From Flagellimonas amoyensis (GTDB lineage Bacteria > Bacteroidota > Bacteroidia > Flavobacteriales > Flavobacteriaceae), in assembly GCF_003058265.1 (NCBI RefSeq), contig NZ_QBUK01000001.1:186001-250000 (forward strand): a stretch of DNA of 64,000 nucleotides, written 5' to 3'. The translations under genes and the position numbers were made by a program. The notes under the pieces are model-generated. The model was not told the origin of the DNA, ran no database searches, and worked only from the letters and a program-made list of their open reading frames with translations. Of this stretch, positions 47,221-58,732 are shown in pieces. Positions within the stretch are counted from its first letter, which is position 1. Each line of letters begins with the position of its first letter.

Positions 47221-47571
47221 CTAGTTGAGTAGATTGGTGGCCTCGTTCGGGAAGACCAACGCAGGGTTGAACACCTTTGCTTTCTCAATGTCCATCCAAG
47301 CGTAGGTGATGAGGATGAGTACGTCGCCCACGGCCACTTTCCGGGCGGCGGCACCGTTCAGGGTCAGTTCACCAGACCCCCTAGGTCCGGGAATGGCGTA
47401 GGTCTCCAGCCGTTCACCATTGTTGTTGTTGACGATCTGCACTTTCTCGCCCCTGATGATGTTGGCTGCGTCCATAAGGTCCTCGTCAATGGTGATGCTG
47501 CCTATGTAGTTTAGGTCGGCCCCAGTAACTTTTACCCTATGGATTTTCGATTTTACAACTTCTACTTGCAT
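47221..47571 (-). CDS. panD: Aspartate 1-decarboxylase
   Basis: A 116-residue pyruvoyl enzyme making beta-alanine for pantothenate. The self-cleavage site Gly24-Ser25 lies in [14 protein letters not shown], which creates the pyruvoyl group from the serine. The substrate-binding region [13 protein letters not shown] and normal length are present. It follows panC after 12 bases on the same strand, so both genes for the beta-alanine branch of coenzyme A synthesis are together. Confidence 0.97.
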   Translation of the reverse strand: MQVEVVKSKIHRVKVTGADLNYIGSITIDEDLMDAANIIRGEKVQIVNNNNGERLETYAIPGPRGSGELTLNGAAARKVAVGDVLILITYAWMDIEKAKVFNPALVFPNEATNLLN

Positions 47572-47583
47572 GGTGCAAAAATA

Positions 47584-48432
47584 TCAATTCAATCTTAGAT
47601 TATCAATTAAGCGTATGCCATCGGCATAAACGGCAATGAATGCCCTATATTTTTGTCCGTCCTGTTTTTTCAGCATGGGGGTCAGCGTGTCCTCGTCGGC
47701 TATCTCAAAATATTCCAAGCTGAACACGGTATTTTTCTCAAATTCCGATTTTACCCAATGCCGGATGCTACTTGCACTTTCCGTGCCAAATTTTGATCTG
47801 GCAGCCAACAGTGTTTCGTGGATCAGGCCGGCTTCTTCCTTGGTCGTTTGGGAGAGGCGTTCATTACGGGAACTCTTGGCCAATCCGTTGGCTTCCCGTT
47901 CTATGGGACAACCAATGATGGCATAGGGCAGTTTTTTGAGCTGCACCATTTTTCGAATGATCTGTAACTGCTGGAAATCCTTTTCGCCAAAATAGGCCCT
48001 GTCCGGGGCAACGGTTCGCAACAAAAGCTCCACAATGGTACCGACACCATTGAAATGTCCTGCCCGGAACTCGCCTTCCATCACTTTGTCCAGACCATCG
48101 AACTGGTAGGATTGGGATTTGACGGACTTGCCATAAATCTCATCAATGGATGGGGCAAAAATGACAATTTGATCGGATTCCCTTTGCAACAGCTCCACAT
48201 CCCTTTCCAAACTCCTGGGATATTTTTCCAGATCGTCCTTTTTGTCAAATTGGGTAGGGTTCACAAAAATACTGACCACTACCAAACCATTTTCGGAAAG
48301 TGCCTTTTTCACCAAGGATACATGCCCTGTGTGAAGTGCCCCCATAGTAGGCACTAGGCCGATGGAGATGTTTTTTTTTCTCTCGTCCTGTAAGAAGGAA
48401 ACAAGCTCCTTTTTGCGGTCGAATATGTGCAT
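47584..48432 (-). CDS. panC: Pantothenate synthetase
   Basis: A 282-residue enzyme joining pantoate and beta-alanine with ATP. PTMGALHTGHVSL carries the HIGH-like motif, and AKSSRNERLS the KMSK-like motif. ATG 48432 is used; the in-frame start four codons earlier is a TTG. The gene is read leftward from a divergent promoter region shared with the glgA-like gene, and panD follows. Length is normal. Confidence 0.96.
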   Translation of the reverse strand: MHIFDRKKELVSFLQDERKKNISIGLVPTMGALHTGHVSLVKKALSENGLVVVSIFVNPTQFDKKDDLEKYPRSLERDVELLQRESDQIVIFAPSIDEIYGKSVKSQSYQFDGLDKVMEGEFRAGHFNGVGTIVELLLRTVAPDRAYFGEKDFQQLQIIRKMVQLKKLPYAIIGCPIEREANGLAKSSRNERLSQTTKEEAGLIHETLLAARSKFGTESASSIRHWVKSEFEKNTVFSLEYFEIADEDTLTPMLKKQDGQKYRAFIAVYADGIRLIDNLRLN

Positions 48433-48451
48433 GGCGACATTCAAGAGCGTG

Positions 48452-48497
48452 CAAAAATACTATAAATACTGGTAATCAGCATAATTTTTGTACTTTT
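48452..48497. promoter_or_regulatory. Divergent promoters for panC and the glgA-like gene
   Basis: TACTTTTG at 48490-48497 faces right and TATTTTTG (plus-strand CAAAAATA at 48452-48459) faces left. Both fit TAnnTTTG and give starts about 13-32 bases before the respective start codons. Their -33 boxes are weak. Confidence 0.55.
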
Positions 48498-48534
48498 GCA
48501 GCTACGTTTTTCGGATAAACAAAAGAAAGTGTTT

Positions 48535-49344
48535 ATGAATGGTAAAAAGATATTGTTTGTATCTTCTGAATTAGTTCCATACCTCCCAGAGAATCCAGTT
48601 TCCTTAATGTCGTACGAAGCACCGAGAATGGTGAACAGCAATGGGGGGCAAATACGCATCTTCATGCCGAGATATGGAAACATCAATGAAAGAAGGCATC
48701 AATTGCATGAAGTCATACGCTTATCGGGGATGAACTTGGTCATAAACGACATGGACATGCCCCTGATCATCAAAGTGGCCTCCATTCCAAGGGAACGTAT
48801 CCAGGTGTATTTCATAGACAACGAGGAATATTTCAAAAGGAAGGCAACTTTCAAGGATTCGGAAGGAAATCTATTTCCGGACAATGACGAGCGGGCCATT
48901 TTTTTTGCCAAAGGCGTCGTGGAAACCGTCAAAAAGTTGAACTGGTCACCGGACATCATCCATGTACACGGATGGATGGCCTCCCTATTGCCCCTATATC
49001 TTAGAAAATACTATGCCGACGAACCGTTGTTCGCTGACAGCAAGATCGTTACATCGGTCTACGGAAAGGGATATGAGGGCGAACTGGACATCGAGATGAT
49101 CAATAAGGTTTCCTTTGATGGGATAGACAAGAGCGATATTTCTTCCCTTTCCCACCCCGACTATAATAATTTGTTAAAGGTTGCCGTAGATTATTCCGAT
49201 GCCGTTATTTTAGCCTCGGAGGATATGTCGGAGGATCTGAAGGACCATATAGCCAATCTTTCCAAACCCGTACTGCCCTATGTTTCGCTTCAGGAAGCAG
49301 AAGAGGCATACACAAATTTCTATAAAACGGAGGTTTTAAAATAA
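48535..49344 (+). CDS. Glycogen/starch synthase catalytic-subunit-like protein (short)
   Basis: A 269-residue cytoplasmic protein resembling only the N-terminal Rossmann domain of GT5 glycogen synthase: [17 protein letters not shown] and the phosphate-loop-like [15 protein letters not shown], then [17 protein letters not shown]. The C-terminal ADP-glucose-binding half is missing, with no frameshift visible, and DUF4270 begins five bases after the stop. Flavobacteria commonly carry this short form in this position, so it is probably not a local truncation. Whether it has synthase activity is doubtful. The start is ATG 48535. Confidence 0.83.
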   Translation: MNGKKILFVSSELVPYLPENPVSLMSYEAPRMVNSNGGQIRIFMPRYGNINERRHQLHEVIRLSGMNLVINDMDMPLIIKVASIPRERIQVYFIDNEEYFKRKATFKDSEGNLFPDNDERAIFFAKGVVETVKKLNWSPDIIHVHGWMASLLPLYLRKYYADEPLFADSKIVTSVYGKGYEGELDIEMINKVSFDGIDKSDISSLSHPDYNNLLKVAVDYSDAVILASEDMSEDLKDHIANLSKPVLPYVSLQEAEEAYTNFYKTEVLK

Positions 49345-49349
49345 ATTGC

Positions 49350-51176
49350 ATGAGATTTTCCAGAATCCTTAAAGTTTCAACCTTGGTTGGGACTTTGTTT
49401 CTACTGATAGCTTCCTGTGAAGACGAACTGAACACCATAGGTGAGGGTGTTGTAGGTGGTGAACCTTTTACCACTGGAAAGGTCGAATATGGAGTTTTTG
49501 CCTATAATAAAGGAATAACCGCAGTGCAGACCAATAGGTTGCCACTCTACCAGTTGGGAACCTTTACCGATCCTGTTTATGGGAAAAGGACGGCAAGCAT
49601 CATTTCGCAGGTCACCTTGTCCACTCAGAACCCTACCTTTGGGGATCTTACCCAGACTGCCGAGGACAATGCCGATTCTGACGACAGTGCAACCACGGTC
49701 AATGAAAATGAAACTGTAAAGGAGGTCTATCTCTATATCCCTTTTCAGTTGCCCCCTTCGGGAGACAGCGATGGAGATGGGGTTGATGATGAGTTTGAAG
49801 ATGGAGAGGATGTGGACGACCCCAATTCTGATTGGGACGGGGACGGTGTCACGGACAATCAAGAAAGGGTCATCGGGTCCAACCCTTTTGATCCCAACGA
49901 CGATGGTACAGGGGATGACTTTGTGGCCAACAACTATGTCAAAAGATATGATTTGGACAGTATATACGGAGATAGGACGGCAACCTTTAATTTGAGTGTT
50001 TCCCGCTCCAACTATTTTCTAAGGGATTTGGACCCGAATTCTGGTTTTCAGGAAGCGCAAGAGTACTATTCCAACCATGATTTTTCAGGTTTTATCGGGG
50101 AACTTATTGGCAGTGGTGAAGTTACCATCAGCAATGAGGACATCATTGTTTCCTATAAGGATGACGACCCAGAGACCGAAGATGTGGACGAATCTGATCA
50201 AATAGAGACAAAATTGGCCCCAGGAATCCGTATCCCGTTGAACAACGAATTTTTCCAGACGAACCTATTGGATATGGAAGGAAGGGCAGAACTGTTGAAC
50301 CACTCTAATTTCAGGAATTTTTTCAAAGGAATCCATCTTTCCGGGACAAATATGGAGGAGCTCATGTTCCTGTTGGATGTTACCGAGGCGACCATTACAG
50401 TTACCTATGAATATCAAGATTACGACACGGAAGAAGAGACCGTAGTGACCGCCGAAAAGGATTTTGTGCTTGGGTTGATGATGAGCACCAGCACTGGCAT
50501 TACAGGGAATGCAGTGAATGTTTTTGAAAATGAGATCTTCCCAACGGATATTGCGAATGCAATGGACAATGGGGAAAATGCACCTAGAATATATGTGAAA
50601 GGAGGGGCCACTTTGGCAGAGATCAGGCTTTTTGACGAATTGGAAAACGGAGGCTCCCAGCTTATAGATCAGATCAGGGCCAATAACTGGATCATCAACG
50701 AGGCCAATCTGGTGTTTTATGTGGATAGGGAAACCTTGGACAATTCGGGCGGGACCGTGGAGGAACCTCCCAGACTGTACCTTTTCAATGCAGAAACAGG
50801 ATTCCCATTGTACAATTCGGCCAATGAGGCAAATACCCCGAATACCACGCCAAACCCATTGGACTACTATACCAATCATGGAGGTGTCATACAGAAGGAA
50901 AGCGGGAAAGGCATAAAATACACCATAAGGATCACGGAGCACATCAACAACATCATTGTTCGGGATTCTTCCAATGCCAAATTGGCGCTTACATTGACAT
51001 CCAATATCTCTTTTCCCAATGTGCAAGAAGCAGTGGGCAATGGATCCGTTGAGGTGGATTATCCCGTAATGTCTGCCATTAGTCCTTTGGGCACAGTGCT
51101 TTATGGAAGCAATGTGGCTTCAGGGGAAGAGGGGAAAAAACTGAAACTCGAGATTTTCTACACAGAGGCCAATTGA
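49350..51176 (+). CDS. DUF4270 lipoprotein with thrombospondin-type calcium repeats
   Basis: A 608-residue lipoprotein (LLIASC). The opening [17 protein letters not shown] and the closing region ([33 protein letters not shown]) are typical of DUF4270, a family of surface proteins. An acidic insert at about residues 138-190 carries D-x-D-x-D-G-x2-D runs ([19 protein letters not shown]) of thrombospondin type-3/calcium-binding type. It is encoded five bases after the glgA-like gene and before glmS, a conserved flavobacterial order. The calcium repeats suggest a stiff, ion-dependent linker. Function unknown. Confidence 0.87.
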   Translation: MRFSRILKVSTLVGTLFLLIASCEDELNTIGEGVVGGEPFTTGKVEYGVFAYNKGITAVQTNRLPLYQLGTFTDPVYGKRTASIISQVTLSTQNPTFGDLTQTAEDNADSDDSATTVNENETVKEVYLYIPFQLPPSGDSDGDGVDDEFEDGEDVDDPNSDWDGDGVTDNQERVIGSNPFDPNDDGTGDDFVANNYVKRYDLDSIYGDRTATFNLSVSRSNYFLRDLDPNSGFQEAQEYYSNHDFSGFIGELIGSGEVTISNEDIIVSYKDDDPETEDVDESDQIETKLAPGIRIPLNNEFFQTNLLDMEGRAELLNHSNFRNFFKGIHLSGTNMEELMFLLDVTEATITVTYEYQDYDTEEETVVTAEKDFVLGLMMSTSTGITGNAVNVFENEIFPTDIANAMDNGENAPRIYVKGGATLAEIRLFDELENGGSQLIDQIRANNWIINEANLVFYVDRETLDNSGGTVEEPPRLYLFNAETGFPLYNSANEANTPNTTPNPLDYYTNHGGVIQKESGKGIKYTIRITEHINNIIVRDSSNAKLALTLTSNISFPNVQEAVGNGSVEVDYPVMSAISPLGTVLYGSNVASGEEGKKLKLEIFYTEAN

Positions 51177-51307
51177 TGGCTACCACTTAAAGAGGATTTT
51201 TGGACGTTCGTCGTTTTAACGTAACGTATGCATTGAATTTGCACTAGAGATTTTAAATTTGATGATCACTATCCCCCAATAGTGGACATTGACTAAAAAA
51301 AAAGCTT

Positions 51308-53155
51308 ATGTGTGGAATTGTAGGTTATATTGGCCATCGGGATGCCTATCCCATTATTATGAAGGGCTTGCAAAGGCTCGAGTATAGAGGATATGATAGT
51401 GCTGGAATAGCACTTTACGACGGGGAGAACACCCATCTTTCCAAAACCAAAGGAAAAGTGGAAGACCTCAGACAAAAGACCGAGACCTCCATTTCCATTT
51501 CTGGCAAACTTGGGCTTGGCCACACCAGATGGGCCACCCACGGGGTCCCCAACGATGTGAACTCGCATCCCCATTTTTCCAATTCAGGGGATTTGGTCAT
51601 CATCCACAACGGTATCATAGAAAATTACGATTCCATCAAACAGGCATTGATCAAGCGGGGCTATACGTTTGAATCCGATACCGATACCGAAGTGTTGGTC
51701 AACCTTATTGAAGAAGTAAAGACAAAAGAAGGGGTCAAACTGGGCAAGGCCGTGCAGATAGCGCTCAACCAAGTGGTGGGAGCCTATGCCATTGCCGTTT
51801 TTGACAAGAACAAGCCCGATGAGATCGTGGTGGCCAAACTGGGAAGCCCATTGGCCATTGGCATCGGTGAGAACGAATATTTCATTGCATCGGATGCTTC
51901 CCCATTTATCGAATATACCAACAATGCGATATATCTTGAAGATGAGGAAATGGCGATTGTACGCATCGGCAAGGAAATCAAACTTCGCAAAATCAAGGAC
52001 GATGCCATAGCCTACCCGAACATTCTGGAGCTCCAGCTCAACCTTGAGGAAATTGAAAAAGGAGGGTATGAGCACTTCATGCTCAAGGAAATCTATGAGC
52101 AGCCCAGGGCCATATTGGATACCTATAGAGGACGTTTGTTAGCGGATAAGGGCATTATCAAAATGGCAGGTATCGACCAAAACCTGGAGAAGTTCCTCAA
52201 TGCCAACAGGATCATCATCGTGGCCTGTGGAACTTCATGGCATGCCGGACTAGTGGCAGAATACATTTTTGAAGATTTGGCCCGTATCCCGGTTGAAGTG
52301 GAATATGCCTCCGAGTTCAGGTACAGGAATCCGGTCATCACCGAAAAGGATGTGCTCATTGCCATATCGCAGTCGGGAGAAACGGCAGATACTTTGGCGG
52401 CCATCAAACTGGCAAAGGAAAAAGGCGCCTTCGTTTTTGGGGTGTGCAACGTTGTGGGGTCATCCATAGCTAGGGAAACCAACGCTGGGGCCTATACCCA
52501 CGCAGGACCTGAGATCGGTGTGGCCTCTACCAAGGCCTTCACAACCCAGATTACCGTGTTGACCCTTATTGCCCTGAAGTTGGCCCATGAAAAAGGGACT
52601 TTGTCGCAATCCAAGTACCACGAATTTTTGGCCGAATTGGAAAGTGTTCCTTCCAAAGTGGAAAAGGCACTTTTGTCCAATCCCATTGTTGAGGAAATCT
52701 CGGATATATATAAGGACTCGTCCAACTGCCTTTATTTGGGTAGGGGGTACAATTTCCCAGTGGCCCTGGAGGGAGCCTTGAAACTAAAGGAAATCAGCTA
52801 TATCCATGCCGAGGGGTATCCAGCAGCAGAAATGAAGCACGGACCCATTGCCTTAATCGATGAGCAAATGCCCGTAGTGGTGATTGCCACCAGAAAAGGG
52901 CACTATGAAAAAGTAGTGAGCAACATACAGGAAATCAAATCCAGAAAGGGAAGGATCATCGCCATCGTCACCGAAGGGGACGTATCTGTTAGGGAGTTGG
53001 CCGATCACGTGATCGAGGTGCCGGAAACCTCCGAAAGCCTTTCTCCGCTTCTGACCACCATACCCTTGCAGTTGTTGTCCTATCACATTGCTGTGATGCG
53101 TGGCTGCAATGTGGACCAGCCCAGGAATTTGGCCAAGTCGGTCACTGTGGAATAA
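51308..53155 (+). CDS. glmS: Glutamine-fructose-6-phosphate aminotransferase (isomerizing)
   Basis: A 615-residue enzyme making glucosamine 6-phosphate, first step toward peptidoglycan and lipopolysaccharide amino sugars. The N-terminal class II glutaminase begins with Cys2 (MCGIVGYIGH) after start methionine removal. Two sugar isomerase (SIS) domains follow (about residues 290-430 and 460-600), with the C-terminal KSVTVE end typical of the family. The leader region upstream shows no glmS-ribozyme-like arrangement that I can recognise. A strong terminator follows. Confidence 0.97.
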   Translation: MCGIVGYIGHRDAYPIIMKGLQRLEYRGYDSAGIALYDGENTHLSKTKGKVEDLRQKTETSISISGKLGLGHTRWATHGVPNDVNSHPHFSNSGDLVIIHNGIIENYDSIKQALIKRGYTFESDTDTEVLVNLIEEVKTKEGVKLGKAVQIALNQVVGAYAIAVFDKNKPDEIVVAKLGSPLAIGIGENEYFIASDASPFIEYTNNAIYLEDEEMAIVRIGKEIKLRKIKDDAIAYPNILELQLNLEEIEKGGYEHFMLKEIYEQPRAILDTYRGRLLADKGIIKMAGIDQNLEKFLNANRIIIVACGTSWHAGLVAEYIFEDLARIPVEVEYASEFRYRNPVITEKDVLIAISQSGETADTLAAIKLAKEKGAFVFGVCNVVGSSIARETNAGAYTHAGPEIGVASTKAFTTQITVLTLIALKLAHEKGTLSQSKYHEFLAELESVPSKVEKALLSNPIVEEISDIYKDSSNCLYLGRGYNFPVALEGALKLKEISYIHAEGYPAAEMKHGPIALIDEQMPVVVIATRKGHYEKVVSNIQEIKSRKGRIIAIVTEGDVSVRELADHVIEVPETSESLSPLLTTIPLQLLSYHIAVMRGCNVDQPRNLAKSVTVE

Positions 53156-53176
53156 TTTTACGACATATTTTAAAAG

Positions 53177-53204
53177 AAAAGGCGCCAATATTGGCGCCTT
53201 TTTT
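53177..53204 (+). terminator. Intrinsic terminator after glmS
   Basis: AAAAGGCGCCAA (53177-53188) pairs with TTGGCGCCTTTT (53191-53202), tight loop and T tail. Confidence 0.9.
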
Positions 53205-53360
53205 ATTGATACCGTATTTTTGAACATGGAATTTTGCCAAAAAAGTATTATGCATGCATAATTTTTTCCATATTTGTAGAAATCAAATGAAAAAAAATGT
53301 ATCTTCCACATACATTGCTTAACAGACACTTAAACCAAATTTAACTCAAATTCATAGCCA

Positions 53361-56123
53361 ATGAAAAGACTAATGTTCATTTTCCTTATGCTGATAGGTA
53401 TTGTCTCGCATGCACAGACAACCGTCCAGGGAAAAGTAGTTGATGTAAATAGCCAGCCCATCCCAGGGGCCAATGTGGTCTTGGTGGGAAAATCCGAAGG
53501 GACCGTTACGGACTTCGATGGGAACTTCACTTTCAATACCTCACAGACCCCACCGTTCCAACTTCGGATAACGAGTATCGGGTTTTCAGATTTTGTGGCA
53601 AACGTCACAACAAATAACCAGACCCTTTCCATTACCCTAGCTGAAGCCTCTACCTTGTTGGATGAAATCGTCATCTCGGCATCGAGGACACCCGAACGGA
53701 TTTTTGAATCCCCGGTTTCCGTGGAGCGTTTTGGTCTCAAGGAAATAAAGAACACCACCTCCGAATCCTTTTATGGAGGCTTGCAAAACTTGAAAGGAGT
53801 GGACATCAATACCAACAGTTTGACTTTCCAGTCCATTAACACAAGGGGTTTTGCCACTTTTGCCAACAACAGGTTCTTGCAGTTGGTAGATGGGATGGAC
53901 AACACCGCACCCGGTCTCAACTTCGTTTTGGGTAACTTGGTGGGGATGTCCGAACTGGATGTGCAGAGTGTGGAGATCCTACCCGGAGCCTCTTCTGCCC
54001 TGTACGGAGCTGGAGCCTTCAATGGTATCCTTTTTATGAACAGTAAAAACCCATTTGATTTCCAAGGGATCAGTGCTTACGCCAAAGGCGGGGTCACGGT
54101 ACAGGATGCTGCTGGGAGCAATTTTTATAAGGACTTTGGCATCAGAGCGGCACACGCCTTTAGCGATAAGGTCGCCGTTAAGGCCAACCTATCGGTGTTG
54201 ACCGGTGAGGACTGGCATGCCAATAGAACTATAGATTTGAACAATCCTGGGGCAGATCGCTCCAATCCTGCCTATGATGGATTGAACATCTATGGGGATG
54301 AAGTATCCACCAACTTGAACTTTGATGCGGCTGCTGGATTGCCCACAGGCACGGTAGGCTCGGCAGTAATTTCCAGAACAGGGTACAACGAAGCAGATTT
54401 GGCCGATTATGGAGCTGAAAGTGTAAAATCGGATTTTGCAGTGCACATACGTCCTTTTGCCAACGATTTTGAAATCATCCTGAACAGTAGAATTGGTCGT
54501 GGAACCACTATTTACCAAGGGGCCAACCGCTATGCGGTAAGTGGGTTTACCATGCAACAGCACAAGTTGGAAATCAAGAACAAGAATTTCTTCCTACGTG
54601 GATATATTGTTTCCGAAAATTCAGGGGATGCCTACGATACCCGTTTTGCGGCCATCAATATAAATAGGTTGTGGAAATCTGATGTACAATGGTTTACGGA
54701 TTATGCTTCCGCCTATATCCCTACCTATCTCGGAGGGATCCAACAAGGGGGATTGACTCCGGAACAAGCCTCGACACAAGCGCATATTGCTGGTAGACAG
54801 TCCGCAGATACAGGTAGATTGGTTCCTGGTACGGCAGCCTTTGAAAGTGCGTTCAACCAAGTGACCAACGATGGGGATTTGACCACAGGGGCTAAATTTA
54901 TCGATAAGACCAAATTCCGTCATGTCAATGGAAATTACAATTTTGCCCATTTGATAGACAACTGGGCCGATCTGCAAGTAGGAGGCTCTTTCAGGGAATA
55001 TGTGTTGAACTCCAACGGTACCATTTTTACCGATATTGATGGACCCATTTCCTATAATGAATATGGTGCCTATGTACAGCTTCAAAAGAAACTCTTGGAT
55101 GATCGGTTGAAGTTTACCGGTTCAGCCCGTTACGATAAAAACGAGTTCTTCGATGGGTTTGTTTCACCGAGGTTATCGCTTGCCTACACCGCTGGGGAAA
55201 ATAGAAACCACAACTTGAGGGTATCTGTACAGCAAGGTTTCAGGAACCCGACCACCCAGGATCTTTTTATTGGTCTGAATGCAGGTCGCGCCATTTTGGT
55301 GGGGTCGGCTCCTGCCAACTTGGATAGGGACGTAAGAACATTCAATGTAAGCCAAAGTGCACAGGATAATCTTGGGGTACCGGCAACCGTTCAGATTGTG
55401 GGCCGAGCCGCCTATGAAAATGCGTATTCTACCAGTTCATTACAAGCTGGGGCTCCTCAAGCAGTGAATACGCCATTGATCAAACCAGAAGAGATCACAG
55501 CTTTTGAGGTAGGGTATAGAGGCCAAGTGGGTAGATTTACCATAGACTTGAGTGGATATTACAACAGCTATTCCGATTTCTTGGCCAACACAACCACCGC
55601 TGTTCCGTTTTATGGACAGGCCGGTGACGGTGGACTATCCCTATTGGCACTTCAAAATGGGGATTATCAAATCTACCAGACCTATACCAACTCTGATGCG
55701 GATATCAATTCCTATGGGGGAACAGTGGGTGTGGACACCAAGATCGGAAACTTTGATTTTGGGATCAACTATACCTATGCCGAATTGGACATCGATGAAG
55801 GGAAATACCCAGACTTGAGGACCAATTTCAACACGCCAAAACATAAGGTGAAAGCTTCTTTCGGGAATGCAGCGCTCTTCAAAAACTTTGGCTTCAATGT
55901 AAACTACAGATGGAGCGACAGCTACTATTGGGAAGCATCCTTCGCCGATGGGGATATTCCTGCCTTTACCGTATTGGACGCACAGGTCAACTATTCCGTG
56001 CCGAGCATCAAATCAGTGTTCAAGGTGGGCGGCTCCAACTTGTTGGGAGATGAATACTTTACCGCGATCGGTACAGGTAACATCGGTTCCATCTACTATG
56101 TTTCTTGGGCCATAAACCCGTAA
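53361..56123 (+). CDS. TonB-dependent receptor with CarboxypepD-reg-like domain
   Basis: A 920-residue outer-membrane receptor with signal peptide (to about SHAQ, residue 19), a regulatory-like domain (about 22-95, VQGKVVDVNSQPIPGANVVL), a plug (about 100-230, RTPERIFESPVSVERFG and QSINTRGFATFANNRFLQLVDGM), and a barrel. The plug pattern resembles receptors of the outer-membrane BtuB/CirA type more than the other two receptors in this window. The barrel ends IYYVSWAINP, with a final proline, unlike the usual aromatic. It is not near a SusD gene. The substrate is unknown. Confidence 0.92.
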   Translation: MKRLMFIFLMLIGIVSHAQTTVQGKVVDVNSQPIPGANVVLVGKSEGTVTDFDGNFTFNTSQTPPFQLRITSIGFSDFVANVTTNNQTLSITLAEASTLLDEIVISASRTPERIFESPVSVERFGLKEIKNTTSESFYGGLQNLKGVDINTNSLTFQSINTRGFATFANNRFLQLVDGMDNTAPGLNFVLGNLVGMSELDVQSVEILPGASSALYGAGAFNGILFMNSKNPFDFQGISAYAKGGVTVQDAAGSNFYKDFGIRAAHAFSDKVAVKANLSVLTGEDWHANRTIDLNNPGADRSNPAYDGLNIYGDEVSTNLNFDAAAGLPTGTVGSAVISRTGYNEADLADYGAESVKSDFAVHIRPFANDFEIILNSRIGRGTTIYQGANRYAVSGFTMQQHKLEIKNKNFFLRGYIVSENSGDAYDTRFAAININRLWKSDVQWFTDYASAYIPTYLGGIQQGGLTPEQASTQAHIAGRQSADTGRLVPGTAAFESAFNQVTNDGDLTTGAKFIDKTKFRHVNGNYNFAHLIDNWADLQVGGSFREYVLNSNGTIFTDIDGPISYNEYGAYVQLQKKLLDDRLKFTGSARYDKNEFFDGFVSPRLSLAYTAGENRNHNLRVSVQQGFRNPTTQDLFIGLNAGRAILVGSAPANLDRDVRTFNVSQSAQDNLGVPATVQIVGRAAYENAYSTSSLQAGAPQAVNTPLIKPEEITAFEVGYRGQVGRFTIDLSGYYNSYSDFLANTTTAVPFYGQAGDGGLSLLALQNGDYQIYQTYTNSDADINSYGGTVGVDTKIGNFDFGINYTYAELDIDEGKYPDLRTNFNTPKHKVKASFGNAALFKNFGFNVNYRWSDSYYWEASFADGDIPAFTVLDAQVNYSVPSIKSVFKVGGSNLLGDEYFTAIGTGNIGSIYYVSWAINP

Positions 56124-56145
56124 AGATGAACCCTAAAACACATAA

Positions 56146-57795
<1,650 letters not shown>

Positions 57796-57812
57796 AACAG
57801 AATTGAGACGCC

Positions 57813-57843
57813 AGTATTTAGATGTTAGAATAATCTAAATACT
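57813..57843. repeat. Palindromic repeat between atpD and atpC
   Basis: AGTATTTAGAT (57813-57823) and ATCTAAATACT (57833-57843) form an eleven-base-pair stem with a nine-base loop, followed by repeated CTCAAAT units. No T run follows, so it is not a terminator. It looks like a dispersed flavobacterial palindromic element. Confidence 0.65.
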
Positions 57844-57871
57844 CAAATCTCAAATCTCAATACTAGAAAAT

Positions 57872-58150
57872 ATGTATTTAGAAATCGTATCCCCTGAAGC
57901 CACATTGTTCGCTGGAGAAGTGACCTCGGTCACCGTTCCCGGAGTAGATGGTGAGTTCCAGATGTTGGAAAACCACGCACCCATTGTCTCCCTGTTGCAG
58001 GAAGGCAAGGTGAAGGTAAAAGGCAACATTGTCATTGACGAAGCCTTTCAGGACAAGTTTTCCAAAGGAAGCAACGGAGAAACTGTTTTGCACATCACCA
58101 GCGGAACGGTTGAAATGAAGGACAACAAAGTGATTGTACTTGCTGATTGA
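57872..58150 (+). CDS. atpC: F1 ATP synthase subunit epsilon
   Basis: A 92-residue beta-sandwich-only epsilon subunit of the ATP synthase central stalk. The N-terminal domain YLEIVSPEATLFAGEVTSVTVPGVDGEFQMLENHAPIVS is clear. The usual C-terminal two-helix inhibitory domain is missing, which is typical of several Bacteroidetes. It sits 76 bases after atpD with a palindromic repeat in between. A strong bidirectional terminator follows. Confidence 0.95.
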   Translation: MYLEIVSPEATLFAGEVTSVTVPGVDGEFQMLENHAPIVSLLQEGKVKVKGNIVIDEAFQDKFSKGSNGETVLHITSGTVEMKDNKVIVLAD

Positions 58151-58173
58151 CGAGTGCAACCATGTACACAAAA

Positions 58174-58203
58174 AAAGGCCGCCCTTTTTGGGCGGCCTTT
58201 TTT
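58174..58203. terminator. Bidirectional terminator between atpC and the GNAT gene
   Basis: AAAGGCCGCCC (58174-58184) pairs with GGGCGGCCTTT (58190-58200), with A run before and T run after, so it can end both convergent transcripts. Confidence 0.9.
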
Positions 58204-58732
58204 ATTTCAATCCGATCAAATACCATTCCCTGCCGCCCGACCAATACACTTTTAAGGTCTCAAAACCAATGGCCGAATGGGCGGCCAGCGACCTTTTGTT
58301 CTGTCCATCCACCTCGGTGATGATGGTGTCAAAACCTGTCGGCAGTTTTTCTTTCATGGTAAGGTACAGGTTTCGGAATATTCCTTTTCCACGATGGCTT
58401 TTGGCCACACAGATCTGTCCCATCGCCATGTAATCCATCCGGTTTCCCCGGATTTCATCAATTTCGACGAACATGGACCGCAATACCTCGACAGTATCGC
58501 CAAATTTGGGATGCATGCACAGTGCATAAGCGACAACGGCATCATTCTCCACAGCAATGATATGGCCACATTCATCGTTCATGGCCTTTAGCTGTTCCAA
58601 GGTATGTTCCACAGTGACAAAGCCCTCCTTTGCGCTTTCCTCCGCGGAAATGTTTTTGGGTAAATTTTCTTGCTGGAGGGCCAGAATCTGTTCCAACTCC
58701 TCCAAGGTCGATGCCTGTTTATAGGAAACCAT
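58202..58732 (-). CDS. GNAT family N-acetyltransferase
   Basis: A 176-residue acetyl-CoA-dependent transferase of the GNAT fold. The CoA-binding motif A is visible as GQICVAKSHRGKGIFRNLY, followed by a C-terminal segment NKRSLAAHSAIGFETLKVY, the typical GF-x-x-x-x-x-Y end. ATG 58732 overlaps the M61 stop codon by one base (TGATG), indicating translational coupling; an upstream in-frame TTG is less likely. The acceptor is unknown. Confidence 0.9.
   Translation of the reverse strand: MVSYKQASTLEELEQILALQQENLPKNISAEESAKEGFVTVEHTLEQLKAMNDECGHIIAVENDAVVAYALCMHPKFGDTVEVLRSMFVEIDEIRGNRMDYMAMGQICVAKSHRGKGIFRNLYLTMKEKLPTGFDTIITEVDGQNKRSLAAHSAIGFETLKVYWSGGREWYLIGLK

Noticed and set aside
48535..49344. 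Frameshifted or truncated glycogen synthase pseudogene
   Set aside because: The reading frame is clean, the next gene starts five bases later and the DNA downstream does not encode the missing half in any frame, so it is a genuine short protein.
51177..51307. glmS ribozyme upstream of glmS
   Set aside because: The 131-base gap is AT-rich and shows no arrangement resembling the ribozyme. This element is also mainly known from Firmicutes.
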